From Hallerella sp963629575 (lineage in GTDB: Bacteria; Fibrobacterota; Fibrobacteria; Fibrobacterales; Fibrobacteraceae): DNA of 59,841 nt. Made by a program: the position numbers and the translations under genes. The stretch spans positions 1-59,841 of the forward strand of contig CAVGIM010000011.1 in the NCBI GenBank assembly GCA_963629575.1. Direction: 5' to 3'. The notes under the pieces were generated by a model. That model was not told the origin of the DNA. It searched no databases and was given only the letters and a program-made list of their open reading frames with translations. Shown one piece after another: positions 41,102-50,287 of the stretch (positions are counted from its first letter, which is position 1; every line of letters begins with the position of its first letter).

Positions 41102-42892
41102 ATGTTTACGCACAAGACGAAAATAGTTTGTTCGATGGGTCCGACTACGGCTAGCGATGAAATCGTGTCTCGGCTGATTGTCGCCGGGATGAACGTGGCC
41201 CGTTTCAATTTTTCGCACGGAACGCATGAAACCCATTTGGAAGCGATGGATCGCGTAAAGCGCGTTTCGTCGGCCTTGAAGCGCCCGATAGCGCTGATGC
41301 TCGATACCAAGGGACCGGAAATTCGCACGGGGAATACGCCGGGAAACCTTCCCGTCCTGATTCGCAAGGGGGACAAGGTTTGCGTGACGGTCGATTCGGC
41401 GGAGACGGTCGCCGCGACGGAAAGCGAACCGGCGAGAATTTCCGTTTCGTGGACGGCACTTCCGCAGAGAATCGAAAAGGGAAACCGGATACTGGTCGCC
41501 GACGGGCTTCTGGAACTCGAAGTCGAGGAGACGGACGGCTTTACGGTTCAAACGGTAGCGAAAAATTCTGGCGAGATTTCGAGCAAGAAGAACGTGAACC
41601 TGATAGGGCTTCACGCGGGACTTCCCATCATGAGCGATCAGGACAAGATGGATATCAAGTTCGGCGTGGAACAGAACGTGGACTTTATCGCGGCGAGTTT
41701 CGTGAGCTACGCAAGCGAGGTCCAGGAGATTCGCAGGTATCTGGAAAGCCTGAATTCCAAGGCGCGGATTATCGCGAAGATCGAAAACGAGGAAGGTCTG
41801 AACAACATCCGCGAAATCGCGGAAGCGGCGGACGGCGTGATGATTGCCCGGGGAGATCTTGGCGTACAGCTTCCCACGGAGAAAATTCCGCTTGCACAGA
41901 AGCATGTCATCCGGATCTGTCGCCAGCTGGGAAAGCCCGTGATCACGGCGACGCAGATGCTCGAATCCATGATTTCCCACCCACGCCCGACGCGCGCGGA
42001 ACTGACGGACGTGGCGAACGCGATTTTCGACGGGACCGATGCGGTGATGCTTTCGGGAGAAACGGCAAACGGAAACTATCCGATCGAAGCGGTCGAGACG
42101 ATGGTGCGCGTCGCCGTGACGGTCGAGTATTCTCCCGAATATTACAAGAAGATGCGCGAATCCTTTGAAATGGACTTGCACGGGGATATCAGCCGAATCG
42201 TTTCGCAGAACGCCTACCAGACGGCGCGCGACGTGAACGCGACGGCGATAATCACGCCGACTCTCAGCGGAAACACGGCCCGGATGGTGAGCATGTTCCG
42301 CCCGGAACAGCCGATTCTCGCGGTGACGCCGCATCCGCAGGTCGAGCGGCAGCTTCTTCTCAACTGGGGAATCTTTCCCCTCTTCGCGGAGCTTGTGACC
42401 GATTCCGACGACATGGTGCAAAACGCCATCAAGAGCGCGCACGATGCGGGAGCGGTCCGCATCTCGGATCGGATCGTGATGGTTTCCGGATTTCCGCTTT
42501 CGGCCTCCGTCGTGAATACGATTCGGGTGCTCTACGTGGGAAACGAACTGGTTCGCGCCGAGTCCGGCGGAGCCGCCTGCAATGACCATCCGCGGGCGAA
42601 CGGGCGGATTCTGCGGGCGAAAACGCCGACGGAAGCCTACATGCTGCTCAGAAAGGAAAGCAACGAGATTCTTCTCTGCCCGTCCCTTTCCGAAGAGTAC
42701 ATTCCGGTATTGCGCGAGGTTCGCGGCGTCATCGTCGAAGGCGAAAGCAAGATCCCGGCGGAAATCTTGCCGCTTATCAATCCGCGGCTGGTGTGGCTCC
42801 TCGGGGCAAAGGGCGCCTTGCGCCTTCTCGAACCGGGCCTTGCCGTGACGATAGACGGAAAGAGCCTTGTCGTGTACGAAGGAAGGCTCTAG
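41102..42892 (+). CDS. pyk: Pyruvate kinase with C-terminal extension
   Basis: A 596-residue enzyme converting phosphoenolpyruvate and ADP to pyruvate and ATP. It has MFTHKTKIVCSMGP, the substrate motif ARFNFSHGTHE, LDTKGPEIRTG, the active-site block IIAKIENEEGLNN and ITATQMLESM. The usual about 470 residues are followed by an extra domain of about 120 residues (GRILRAKTPTEAYMLLRKES, PAEILPLINPRLVWLLGAKG), resembling the extra C-terminal PEP-utiliser-like domain of Bacillus-type pyruvate kinases but without an obvious phospho-His. CAGGAG lies seven bases before the ATG at 41102; the longer in-frame reading runs back into the preceding gene. Confidence 0.95.
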   Translation: MFTHKTKIVCSMGPTTASDEIVSRLIVAGMNVARFNFSHGTHETHLEAMDRVKRVSSALKRPIALMLDTKGPEIRTGNTPGNLPVLIRKGDKVCVTVDSAETVAATESEPARISVSWTALPQRIEKGNRILVADGLLELEVEETDGFTVQTVAKNSGEISSKKNVNLIGLHAGLPIMSDQDKMDIKFGVEQNVDFIAASFVSYASEVQEIRRYLESLNSKARIIAKIENEEGLNNIREIAEAADGVMIARGDLGVQLPTEKIPLAQKHVIRICRQLGKPVITATQMLESMISHPRPTRAELTDVANAIFDGTDAVMLSGETANGNYPIEAVETMVRVAVTVEYSPEYYKKMRESFEMDLHGDISRIVSQNAYQTARDVNATAIITPTLSGNTARMVSMFRPEQPILAVTPHPQVERQLLLNWGIFPLFAELVTDSDDMVQNAIKSAHDAGAVRISDRIVMVSGFPLSASVVNTIRVLYVGNELVRAESGGAACNDHPRANGRILRAKTPTEAYMLLRKESNEILLCPSLSEEYIPVLREVRGVIVEGESKIPAEILPLINPRLVWLLGAKGALRLLEPGLAVTIDGKSLVVYEGRL

Positions 42893-42948
42893 CCCGAATG
42901 TAAAATCGGCGTAAAGTCCTTGTAAATCTTCGTGAAAAAGCGAATTCA

Positions 42949-42969
42949 CCCCCTTTTACGGGGGATTTT
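42949..42969 (+). terminator. Terminator after pyk
   Basis: CCCCC / GGGGG stem with a TTTTAC loop, followed by ATTTTCC, 57 bases after the pyk stop and 20 bases before the transporter start. Confidence 0.6.
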
Positions 42970-42988
42970 CCTTGCTTAATTTTGGGGC

Positions 42989-45229
42989 ATGGATATTTAC
43001 GTCTTCATTATCGGCATGCTCTTTTTCCTCGCCGTTTTCGATTTGATAAACGGCGTGTCGAACGACGCCTCCAACTTTCTCAATTCCGCGGTCGGTTCTA
43101 GAGCCTTTGGCTTCAAGTTCCTGATTGTGATCGCCGCCATAGGAATTCTCGTCGGGGCTTCCTTTTCGGGAGGCATGATGGATGTCGCGCGGCACGGGAT
43201 TTTCCAGCCGCAACACTTCACGTTTACGGAAATCCTTTCGATATGCGTCGGGGCGATGCTTACCGATGTCGTGCTTCTCGATATCTTCAATACGCTCGGG
43301 CTCCCGACTTCGACGACCGTGTCGATGGTCTTCGAGCTTCTCGGCGGAACCTTTGCCCTTTCGCTTATCAAGCTTCACCGCGGAGCGGATGGACTTTCTA
43401 TCGGCGACCTGGTGAATTCCGAAAAGGCGCTCTCCGTGATATTTGCCATCTTTACCTCTGTCGCCATCGCCTTTGTCTTCGGGTGGGTCGTGCAGTGGTT
43501 GTCGCGCGCCCTGTTTACGTTTCACTACAAGCCGCGGGAAAAATACTTTATCGCGGTCTTTGGCGGGCTCTCTTTTGCCGCCATCTTCTACTTTGTACTT
43601 TTCCAGGGGCTGAAAGGTTCCGCCCTTTCGATTCCGGACGTTCTCGCCGAGAACAAGGGACTGACCTTTGCCGCGAGCTTTGTCTTCTTCGCGGTTCTTT
43701 CCGAAATTCTCTTTCTCCTGAAATTCAGCGTCCTTCGGCTGATCGTCGCCGCCGGGACCTTTTCGCTCGCCCTTTCCTTTGCGGGGAACGACCTCGTGAA
43801 CTTTATCGGCGTACCGCTTGCCGGGCTTTCGGCGTTCATGGCCTATTCGGACAGCGGCCTTCCGGCAAACGAAGTCCTGATGACGGCTCTCTGCGATTCG
43901 GAAAAGGGACTGTGGTGGATTCTTTCCCTTTCGGGTGTCGTGATGGCGATTTCGCTTGCGACTTCGCGCAAGGCGCGCAACGTGATTCGCACCTCCGTTT
44001 CGCTTGCGAGCCAGACGTCTTCCGAGGAACTTTTTGGAACAAGTCCGATTGCCCGTGCCTTTGTTCGCTATGCGGATTCGGCGTCCTCTCTCGTCTGCAG
44101 CGTGATTCCGCCGAAGGTTCGCCATTTTCTGAGCGGGCGTTTCGATACGCAGAAGCTTCACCTCGAAAAGAGCGATGCCGCTTTCGACCTGTTGCGCGCT
44201 TCCGTAAACCTGATGCTCGCGAGCGTGCTGATTTCTCTCGGAACGTTCTTCAAGCTGCCTCTTTCGACGACATACGTGACGTTCATGGTCGCGATGGGAA
44301 CGTCTCTTGCCGACAAGGCATGGGGGCGCGAAACGGCCGTCTATCGCATCACGGGCGTCTTTTCTGTCATCGGCGGATGGTTCTTTACCGCGTTCGCCGC
44401 CTTTGTCTGCGCGTTTCTCGTGAGCGGAGCCGTTTTCTTTGGCGGCATTCCCGTCATGATTTTGCTCTTTCTCCTGGTCGTCGCCTTTCTGGTCCATTCG
44501 TCGCTTCGCTATCGCAAGAAAACCGAGCAGAAAGATTCCGGGGCCGAGGAATTTCACGCCATCATGAAGGAAAAGGACCCGCAAAAGGCGTTCCCGCTGA
44601 TTCGAGCGCACTATGCGAAAGAGTGGGGCTGGTTCCTGGTCTTTGCCGAGGATTCGCTGCGCGACACGCTCACGGCTCTCGCCTCGGAGGATCTCGATGC
44701 GCTTCGCTATGTCCGCCAAAAGATGAAGGAAGAATACAAGACTATCAACCGGCTGCGTCACGAGGGTTTTGCCTGTTCGCAAAAGATGATGGTGGAAAAT
44801 TCGCTGGCGAAGAAGTTCTTTCTCTACCAGGCGAACGACTTCGCGATGTCGCTCTACTTTGACCTGGAGCGTGTCTATAAGCCTTGCCTGAACCATGTCG
44901 ATAATCATCTGACGCCGCTTTCCCAACGCCAGAAAGAGACGCTTCTCGATGTCGCGAGCGCGATGCGGGACGCCATCGAGGATTCCGCCCGGATGGTACT
45001 CGAAAGCGACTATTCGGACTTTGACGCTCTCCAGAACCGAATCCGCTCGCTCGGCGCAAGGATCGTGAACATCCGGAAAACCGCGATGCAGGAACGGTTG
45101 CCGGAAAGCCAGGCGGTGGCGAGCGTCAATCTTCTCTTCCTGACCGTTCTTTACGAATGTCGCGCGATACTCGATTCTACGGCCTATCTTGCCAAGTCGT
45201 CCAAGAAGCTGATGACGGATTTCGTCTAG
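42989..45229 (+). CDS. PiT-family phosphate transporter with PhoU-like tail
   Basis: A 746-residue inner-membrane protein. About ten to twelve hydrophobic helices contain the duplicated PiT signatures NGVSNDASNFL near residue 22, GNDLVNFIGVPLAG near 270 and PTSTTVSMVFELLGG / PLSTTYVTFMVAMGTSLAD. It should take up inorganic phosphate by cation symport. The C-terminal about 220 residues are soluble and helical (FHAIMKEKDPQKAFPLIR, SQRQKETLLDVASAMRD, ALQNRIRSLGARIVNIRK) and look PhoU-like, so sensing or gating may be built in. The adjacent two-component pair supports phosphate control. The ATG at 42989 is just after the pyk terminator. Confidence 0.9.
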   Translation: MDIYVFIIGMLFFLAVFDLINGVSNDASNFLNSAVGSRAFGFKFLIVIAAIGILVGASFSGGMMDVARHGIFQPQHFTFTEILSICVGAMLTDVVLLDIFNTLGLPTSTTVSMVFELLGGTFALSLIKLHRGADGLSIGDLVNSEKALSVIFAIFTSVAIAFVFGWVVQWLSRALFTFHYKPREKYFIAVFGGLSFAAIFYFVLFQGLKGSALSIPDVLAENKGLTFAASFVFFAVLSEILFLLKFSVLRLIVAAGTFSLALSFAGNDLVNFIGVPLAGLSAFMAYSDSGLPANEVLMTALCDSEKGLWWILSLSGVVMAISLATSRKARNVIRTSVSLASQTSSEELFGTSPIARAFVRYADSASSLVCSVIPPKVRHFLSGRFDTQKLHLEKSDAAFDLLRASVNLMLASVLISLGTFFKLPLSTTYVTFMVAMGTSLADKAWGRETAVYRITGVFSVIGGWFFTAFAAFVCAFLVSGAVFFGGIPVMILLFLLVVAFLVHSSLRYRKKTEQKDSGAEEFHAIMKEKDPQKAFPLIRAHYAKEWGWFLVFAEDSLRDTLTALASEDLDALRYVRQKMKEEYKTINRLRHEGFACSQKMMVENSLAKKFFLYQANDFAMSLYFDLERVYKPCLNHVDNHLTPLSQRQKETLLDVASAMRDAIEDSARMVLESDYSDFDALQNRIRSLGARIVNIRKTAMQERLPESQAVASVNLLFLTVLYECRAILDSTAYLAKSSKKLMTDFV

Positions 45230-45254
45230 ATTTTACAAGAATCCCTTTGAAGTC

Positions 45255-45282
45255 TTTACATCCGGCTTCTATTTTCTAAAAT
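45255..45282 (+). promoter_or_regulatory. Candidate promoter of phoB-phoR pair
   Basis: TTTACA (45255-45260), 16-base spacer, TAAAAT (45277-45282), 30 bases before the response regulator ATG. A sigma-70-type layout; no clear Pho-box repeat is visible. Confidence 0.55.
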
Positions 45283-45311
45283 AGAGATTGGACTTAAAGA
45301 GGAACTGTATC

Positions 45312-46022
45312 ATGATTTGCGTAGTGGAAGACGACAAGGACATACGGGAAATGGAATCTTACGCCTTGAAGAGCGCGGGATTCGAGGTTCTCGCCGTGGC
45401 ATCCTCTGACGATTTTTTTCGCGAACTGGGGAACCGGATCCCGAGCCTCGTGATACTCGACGTGATGCTTCCGGGGCGAGACGGCTTTTCCATTCTGGAA
45501 GATTTGCGAAGGCACTCCGCGACGGCGAACGTTCCCGTGATGATGGTGACCGCCAAGACGACGGAACTCGACAAGATCAGGGGACTCGATTCCGGAGCGG
45601 ACGATTACCTGACGAAGCCTTTCGGCATCATGGAGTTCCTGGCGCGCGTGCGCGCCCTCTTGCGCCGTTCGGAAATGCAGCCGGCGACATCTTTGGGGAA
45701 TGCGCCGATTCGGCTGGGGCCGATTGAAATCGACGACATGCGGCACACGGTCAGGGTCGGCGAAAATCCGGTGGAGCTCACGTTCAAGGAATACGAGGTC
45801 TTGAAGCTGCTTTGCTCGAAACCGGGAATCGTCTTTGGCCGCGACCAGCTGATGGAACGCGTCTGGGGAATCGATGCGGCGATCGAGTCTCGGACAGTCG
45901 ATATGCACGTAAAGACTTTGCGGAAAAAGCTGGGCATTGCCGGAGACTGCATCAAGACGGTTCGAAATGTCGGCTACAAGGCAGACGGCGAGGAATCTCA
46001 TGAAGGAAAAACTGAGCTTTAG
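45312..46022 (+). CDS. phoB: PhoB-like OmpR-family response regulator
   Basis: A 236-residue regulator: receiver with acidic pair VVEDDKD, phospho-acceptor Asp50 in VILDVMLPGRDG and Lys in DYLTKPF; C-terminal winged-helix DNA-binding domain (about 135-234, ELTFKEYEVLKLLCSKPG, LMERVWGIDAAIESRTVDMHV, IKTVRNVGYK). It should activate phosphate-starvation genes when phosphorylated by the next gene product. GAGG precedes the ATG at 45312. The assignment as PhoB rests on kinase pairing and the neighbouring phosphate transporter; another OmpR regulator is possible. Confidence 0.88.
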   Translation: MICVVEDDKDIREMESYALKSAGFEVLAVASSDDFFRELGNRIPSLVILDVMLPGRDGFSILEDLRRHSATANVPVMMVTAKTTELDKIRGLDSGADDYLTKPFGIMEFLARVRALLRRSEMQPATSLGNAPIRLGPIEIDDMRHTVRVGENPVELTFKEYEVLKLLCSKPGIVFGRDQLMERVWGIDAAIESRTVDMHVKTLRKKLGIAGDCIKTVRNVGYKADGEESHEGKTEL

Positions 46023-47670
46023 TCTTTTCTATGTCGGGCTTCTTGCCGCGATTGTCGCGATGCTCCTTACCGCGGGGGCGTTTCGTTCGAGCATTTCGGA
46101 ACAGACGGTTCTCGACTTGAAGCAGCAGGGATCCGTTGTCGCGAACGCTTACGGACTGATCGATTCCACGGAAGAGCTCAAGAAGTTTATCACGCCGACT
46201 CTTCGCATTACGCTTATCTCTCCCAAGGGGAATGTCCTGTTCGAATCGGAAGCGGAAAAGGCGACGATGGACTTGCATCTTTCCCGTCCGGAAGTCAAGG
46301 CCGCGTTCCAGACTGGCGAAGGAACGAGCTTTCGGCTTTCGCACACCTTGGAAACGGATGTCTATTATTACGCGAAACTTTTGCCGGATGGAAACGTTCT
46401 TCGAATTTCCATTCGAAAGAGCAGCGCGTTTTCGGTCATTTCCGGCGTGTATCCCAAGCTGGTCGTCCTTTTTCTTGCAGTGCTTCTCGTTTCCCTTTTC
46501 TTTGCGCACATTCTTTCTGCCCGATTTGTCGAACCGATTCGTCGCCTGGCGGAGAATCTGGATTCGTTGCAGTTTCCGGAAGGCGACCTGATCTACAAGG
46601 AATTTACCCCGTTTGCGCGCGAAATCAAGCGGGAACGCGACAACACGGCGCGGGAAATGTCCCGGCTGAAATTCGAGCGGAACCGCTTTCGGACGCTTAT
46701 CGAGGACATGTCGGAGGGCATGATCCTTCTCGATTCGAAAGACGAGGTTGTCCTCGTAAACGGGGTCGCGCGGGAAATGTTCCGCGTGGATGGCGATTTC
46801 ACCGGTCGAAACATCCGGTGCTTTTCGCGAAACATTCCGCTGAACAGCGCGGTGGAGTCCGCGGCAAGGGGAAAGAAGGCCGATGCGGAAATCCAGCTTT
46901 CGGGAAAGGACGTGCGCCTGATAGCAAGCCCTGTCTTTGTCGGCGGGGAAGTTTCCGGTGTCATTGTCATCCTTCTCGACGTCACCGAAAAGAAGAACCT
47001 TTCGGACTTGCGGGAAAAGTTTACCGCGAACGCGTCGCACGAACTGAAGACGCCGCTCACGTCGATTGCCGGCTATGCGGAAATGATTGAATCGGGAATG
47101 GCAAAGCCCGAGGACATTCCGGAATTTGCCCGGAAAATCCACAAGGAATCCGCGCGACTTCTCGCCTTGACGAACGACATCATGAAGCTTGCGGAACTCG
47201 ACGAAGCGAATCCGGATGCGCTCGCTCCCGAAAAGGTCAATCTAGGCGAAGTGCTGAAGGAAATCGTCGCGATGCTCGATCCGCTCGCCAAAAAGCGACA
47301 CGTGACCGTTTCGGTTCCCGGCGGGGACTTCTTCGTGATGGGCGACAAGGGAAAGCTTTTCGAGATGCTCTACAATCTGGTCGTGAACGCGATACGCTAT
47401 AACAGGGATCCCGGGACGGTAACGGTCCTGTTCGAGGGAAATTCCGTGGTCGTGAAGGATACCGGCGTGGGCATCGCGGAAGAACATCTGCCGCATATTT
47501 TCGAACGCTTCTATCGTGCGGACAAGAGCCGGTCCAAGGAAACGGGCGGAACGGGGCTTGGGCTTGCCATTGTCAAGCACATCGCGGAGCTTCACAAGGC
47601 GAAGGTTTCGGTCTCTTCGGTCTTTGGAGAGGGAAGTTCGTTTCGCGTCGATTTCTCGACTGTCTGCTAG
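46000..47670 (+). CDS. phoR: PhoR-like membrane histidine kinase
   Basis: A 556-residue kinase. It has two transmembrane segments (about 8-28 and 152-172), an extracytoplasmic sensor between them, a HAMP-like region, a PAS domain (about 230-330), HisKA with His347 in TANASHELKTPLTSIAGYAE, and HATPase (NLVVNAIRYN, DTGVGIAEEHLPHIFERFYR, GGTGLGLAIVKH). The gene starts 23 bases inside the end of the regulator gene, a strong sign of coupling. ATG at 46000 gives a normal N-terminal membrane anchor; longer in-frame starts lie inside the regulator gene. Probable phosphate-starvation sensor kinase. Confidence 0.88.
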   Translation: MKEKLSFSLFYVGLLAAIVAMLLTAGAFRSSISEQTVLDLKQQGSVVANAYGLIDSTEELKKFITPTLRITLISPKGNVLFESEAEKATMDLHLSRPEVKAAFQTGEGTSFRLSHTLETDVYYYAKLLPDGNVLRISIRKSSAFSVISGVYPKLVVLFLAVLLVSLFFAHILSARFVEPIRRLAENLDSLQFPEGDLIYKEFTPFAREIKRERDNTAREMSRLKFERNRFRTLIEDMSEGMILLDSKDEVVLVNGVAREMFRVDGDFTGRNIRCFSRNIPLNSAVESAARGKKADAEIQLSGKDVRLIASPVFVGGEVSGVIVILLDVTEKKNLSDLREKFTANASHELKTPLTSIAGYAEMIESGMAKPEDIPEFARKIHKESARLLALTNDIMKLAELDEANPDALAPEKVNLGEVLKEIVAMLDPLAKKRHVTVSVPGGDFFVMGDKGKLFEMLYNLVVNAIRYNRDPGTVTVLFEGNSVVVKDTGVGIAEEHLPHIFERFYRADKSRSKETGGTGLGLAIVKHIAELHKAKVSVSSVFGEGSSFRVDFSTVC

Positions 47671-47703
47671 AATGTTCTTTCCTTCGGGAATTTCGAGGTA
47701 GCG

Positions 47704-47728
47704 AAAAAGCGGCGAGAAATCGCCGCTT
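47704..47728 (-). terminator. Terminator of aconitase gene
   Basis: Perfect nine-base-pair stem AAGCGGCGA / TCGCCGCTT with a four-base loop. On the minus strand it is followed by TTTTT, 19 bases after the aconitase stop. The stem also stands 34 bases after the phoR-like gene and may stop both. Confidence 0.8.
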
Positions 47729-47746
47729 CGCTTTGAATGAAAAAGG

Positions 47747-50005
47747 CTACTTGCCCGCGCGAATCCTGTTCAGCGCGCTTCCCGCCTTGAACCATTCCCA
47801 CTGCTGTTCGTTGTAAGTCTGGTTGAGCGTTGCGGTTTCGGTCGTGCCGTCAGCGTGGTGGAGCTTCAGCGTGAAGGGCTTTCCCGGCGCAAATTCCGTG
47901 AGCCCCTCGATGTCGAGCGAGTCGCCTTCGCGAACCTTTTCGTAGTCTGCGGGGTTTGCGAATGTCAGTGCGAGCATTCCCTGCTTTTTCAGGTTCGTCT
48001 CGTGGATGCGCGCGAAGCTCCGGACGATGACCGCCTTGACGCCAAGAAATCTCGGTTCCATCGCGGCGTGTTCGCGGCTAGAACCTTCGCCGTAGTTTTC
48101 GTCGCCCACGACGATGGAGCCTGTTCCCTCGTCGCGATACTTTCGGGCGAGAGCGGGCACTTCGTAATAGCGGCCATCGGTTCCTTTCACCTGGTTCGTC
48201 TGTCCGTTGAACGCGTTTACCGCACCGATGAGCATGTTGTTCGAAATGTTCTCGAGGTGTCCGCGGAACTTGAGCCACGGTCCCGCCATCGAGATGTGGT
48301 CCGTAGTGCATTTTCCCTTTGCCTTGACGAGAAGCGGCGCGCCGACAATGTCCTTGCCGTCCCACGGGGCGAAAGGCTTTAAAAGCTGGAGACGCCTGGA
48401 AGCGGGATCGACGGAAATGGCGATGCCCGAACCGTCCGCAGCCGGAGCGACATAGCCCGCATCTTCCACGGCGAAGCCTTGCTTCGGAAGTTCGTCCTTT
48501 TCCGGGGGCGAAAGCTTTACCTGTTCGCCCTTGTCGTTTACGAGAAAATCCTTTTCCGGGTCAAAGAGGAGCGAGCCGGAGAGCGCGGCGACGACCGCCA
48601 TGAGCGGGCTTGCGACAAAGGCGTGCGTGTTCGGGTTTCCGTCCGCGCGCTTTGCGAAGTTGCGGTTGAAACTGTGTACGATCGAGTTCTTTTCCTTCTT
48701 TTCCGCTCCGACGCGATCCCACATGCCGATGCACGGTCCGCAGGCGTTTGTCATGATGGTCGCTCCGAACTTCTTGAAAAGGTCGATGAAGCCGTCTCGC
48801 TCGGCCGTATAGCGGACCTGTTCGGAACCCGGGTTGATGAGCAGCGGCGCCTTTGGGGAAAGTCCCTTGTCGAGCGCTTGCCGGATGAGGGAGGCGACCT
48901 GGGAAAGATCTTCGTAGCTCGAATTGGTGCAGCTGCCGATAAGTGCTGCGCTCACTTTGTCCGTGGAGGCGAATTCTTCGAGCGACTTCTGCATTTCGCT
49001 TACCGGGAATCCGCGGTCCGGGCTGAAAGGTCCGTTGTAGTAAGGCTTGAGCGTCGAAAGGTCGAGTTCGATTGTCTGGTCGAAATACTTTTCGGGAGCG
49101 GCTTCGACTTCCGCGTCGGCCCGGAGATATTCCTTGATTTTGTTCGCTTCGTCGGCGACCGCTTCGCGGCCCGTTGCGCGGAGATAGCGTTCCATGGATT
49201 CGTCGTAGCCGAACGTGCTGCATGTCGCTCCGACTTCCGCGCCCATGTTCGCGATACAGGCCTTTCCCGTCGCGGAAAGGTTCCGCGCGCCTTCGCCGAA
49301 ATATTCGATGATGGCGTTTGTTCCGCCCTTGACGGTGAGAATCCGCGCGACCTTGAGAATCACGTCCTTCGGGGACGCAAATCCCGAAAGCTTTCCCTTG
49401 AGGTGGATGCCGATGAGCTTCGGGTATTTTAGTTCCCACGGGAGACCGACCATCGCATCGACTGCGTCCGCTCCGCCGACGCCTATCGCGAGCATTCCGA
49501 GACCGCCGGCGTTTACCGTGTGGGAATCGGTCCCGATCATCATGCCGCCGGGAAACGCGTAGTTTTCGAGAACGACCTGGTGGATGATGCCCGCTCCCGG
49601 CTTCCAGAAGTCGATGCCGTACTTGGCCGCGACCGAGGAGAGGAATCCATAGACTTCCCTGTTTTCGTCAAGAGCCTTCGGCAGGTCTTCTTCCTTGCCG
49701 TTTCGGGCGGTGATCAGATGGTCGCAGTGGACGGACGAGGGGAGTGCAACCTTGGACTTTCCGGCGGTCGTGAACTGGAGAAGCGCCATCTGCGCCGTCG
49801 CATCCTGCATCGCCACTCTGTCCGGGTGAAACTCCGCAAAGGACTTTCCGCGCTCGTAGAGACTCGTTTCCGCTCCGTCGATCAGGTGGGAGTAGAGAAT
49901 CTTTTCGGCGAGGGTCATCGGGCGACCGAGGAGCTTTTTCGCCGCATCGACGCGGGCGGGAATCTTCGCGTAGCGTTCCCGGATCATGTCCAAGTTAAAG
50001 AGCAT
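47747..50005 (-). CDS. acn: Aconitate hydratase
   Basis: A 752-residue aconitase, interconverting citrate and isocitrate in the TCA cycle. The 4Fe-4S cluster Cys residues are in IGSCTNSSYEDL and NACGPCIGMW. Other family landmarks are ATAQMALLQF, VPSSVHCDHL-like PSSVHCDHLI, GTDSHTVNAGGLGMLAIGVGG and, in the swivelling C-terminal domain, GDENYGEGSSREHAAMEPRFLG and KGKCTTDHISMAGPW. Length and sequence resemble the mitochondrial-type enzyme (about 755 residues) rather than the 890-residue AcnA or AcnB. GAGG lies before the ATG at 50005. No neighbouring TCA genes. Confidence 0.96.
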   Translation of the reverse strand: MLFNLDMIRERYAKIPARVDAAKKLLGRPMTLAEKILYSHLIDGAETSLYERGKSFAEFHPDRVAMQDATAQMALLQFTTAGKSKVALPSSVHCDHLITARNGKEEDLPKALDENREVYGFLSSVAAKYGIDFWKPGAGIIHQVVLENYAFPGGMMIGTDSHTVNAGGLGMLAIGVGGADAVDAMVGLPWELKYPKLIGIHLKGKLSGFASPKDVILKVARILTVKGGTNAIIEYFGEGARNLSATGKACIANMGAEVGATCSTFGYDESMERYLRATGREAVADEANKIKEYLRADAEVEAAPEKYFDQTIELDLSTLKPYYNGPFSPDRGFPVSEMQKSLEEFASTDKVSAALIGSCTNSSYEDLSQVASLIRQALDKGLSPKAPLLINPGSEQVRYTAERDGFIDLFKKFGATIMTNACGPCIGMWDRVGAEKKEKNSIVHSFNRNFAKRADGNPNTHAFVASPLMAVVAALSGSLLFDPEKDFLVNDKGEQVKLSPPEKDELPKQGFAVEDAGYVAPAADGSGIAISVDPASRRLQLLKPFAPWDGKDIVGAPLLVKAKGKCTTDHISMAGPWLKFRGHLENISNNMLIGAVNAFNGQTNQVKGTDGRYYEVPALARKYRDEGTGSIVVGDENYGEGSSREHAAMEPRFLGVKAVIVRSFARIHETNLKKQGMLALTFANPADYEKVREGDSLDIEGLTEFAPGKPFTLKLHHADGTTETATLNQTYNEQQWEWFKAGSALNRIRAGK

Positions 50006-50236
50006 AGGGATACCTCATAGACGTTTTGGCGACAAAATAGAAATTATCGGGAATTTCCGCCCGGAAGTGGAAAATTTTGGCGGGACTTGCGGTAAAATGG
50101 ATTCTCCGAAACTTTACTTACATTTTCTGTCAAATGGAGCTTCTTGAAAAAGGTTTGACTATGGGCGGGAACGAAAGTTTTGCAAAAAAAAACGAAAAAT
50201 TTTTGGAGTTTCTCTGCGAAAAACCTTGGCTGGAGC

Positions 50237-50265
50237 TTGCGTCCGAAAACGTTTCGGTATATATT
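50237..50265 (+). promoter_or_regulatory. Candidate promoter with internal inverted repeat
   Basis: TTGCGT (50237-50242), 17-base spacer, TATATT (50260-50265), 22 bases before the membrane protein ATG. The spacer contains an inverted repeat, CCGAAA and TTTCGG about a three-base centre, which could be an operator. Confidence 0.6.
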
Positions 50266-50287
50266 GGAAACAATTCTGGAGAACCTG

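Noticed and set aside
40964..42949. Long open frame opposite pyruvate kinase
   Set aside because: It mirrors codon bias of the G+C-rich pyk gene, has no recognisable domain and no ribosome site. Same for the long antisense frame opposite the phosphate transporter (42956-44926).
50077..50236. Possible N-terminal extension or separate peptide upstream of the 50288 membrane protein, with a run of nine A residues
   Set aside because: A good promoter lies at 50237-50265, after this stretch, so it is most likely untranslated.
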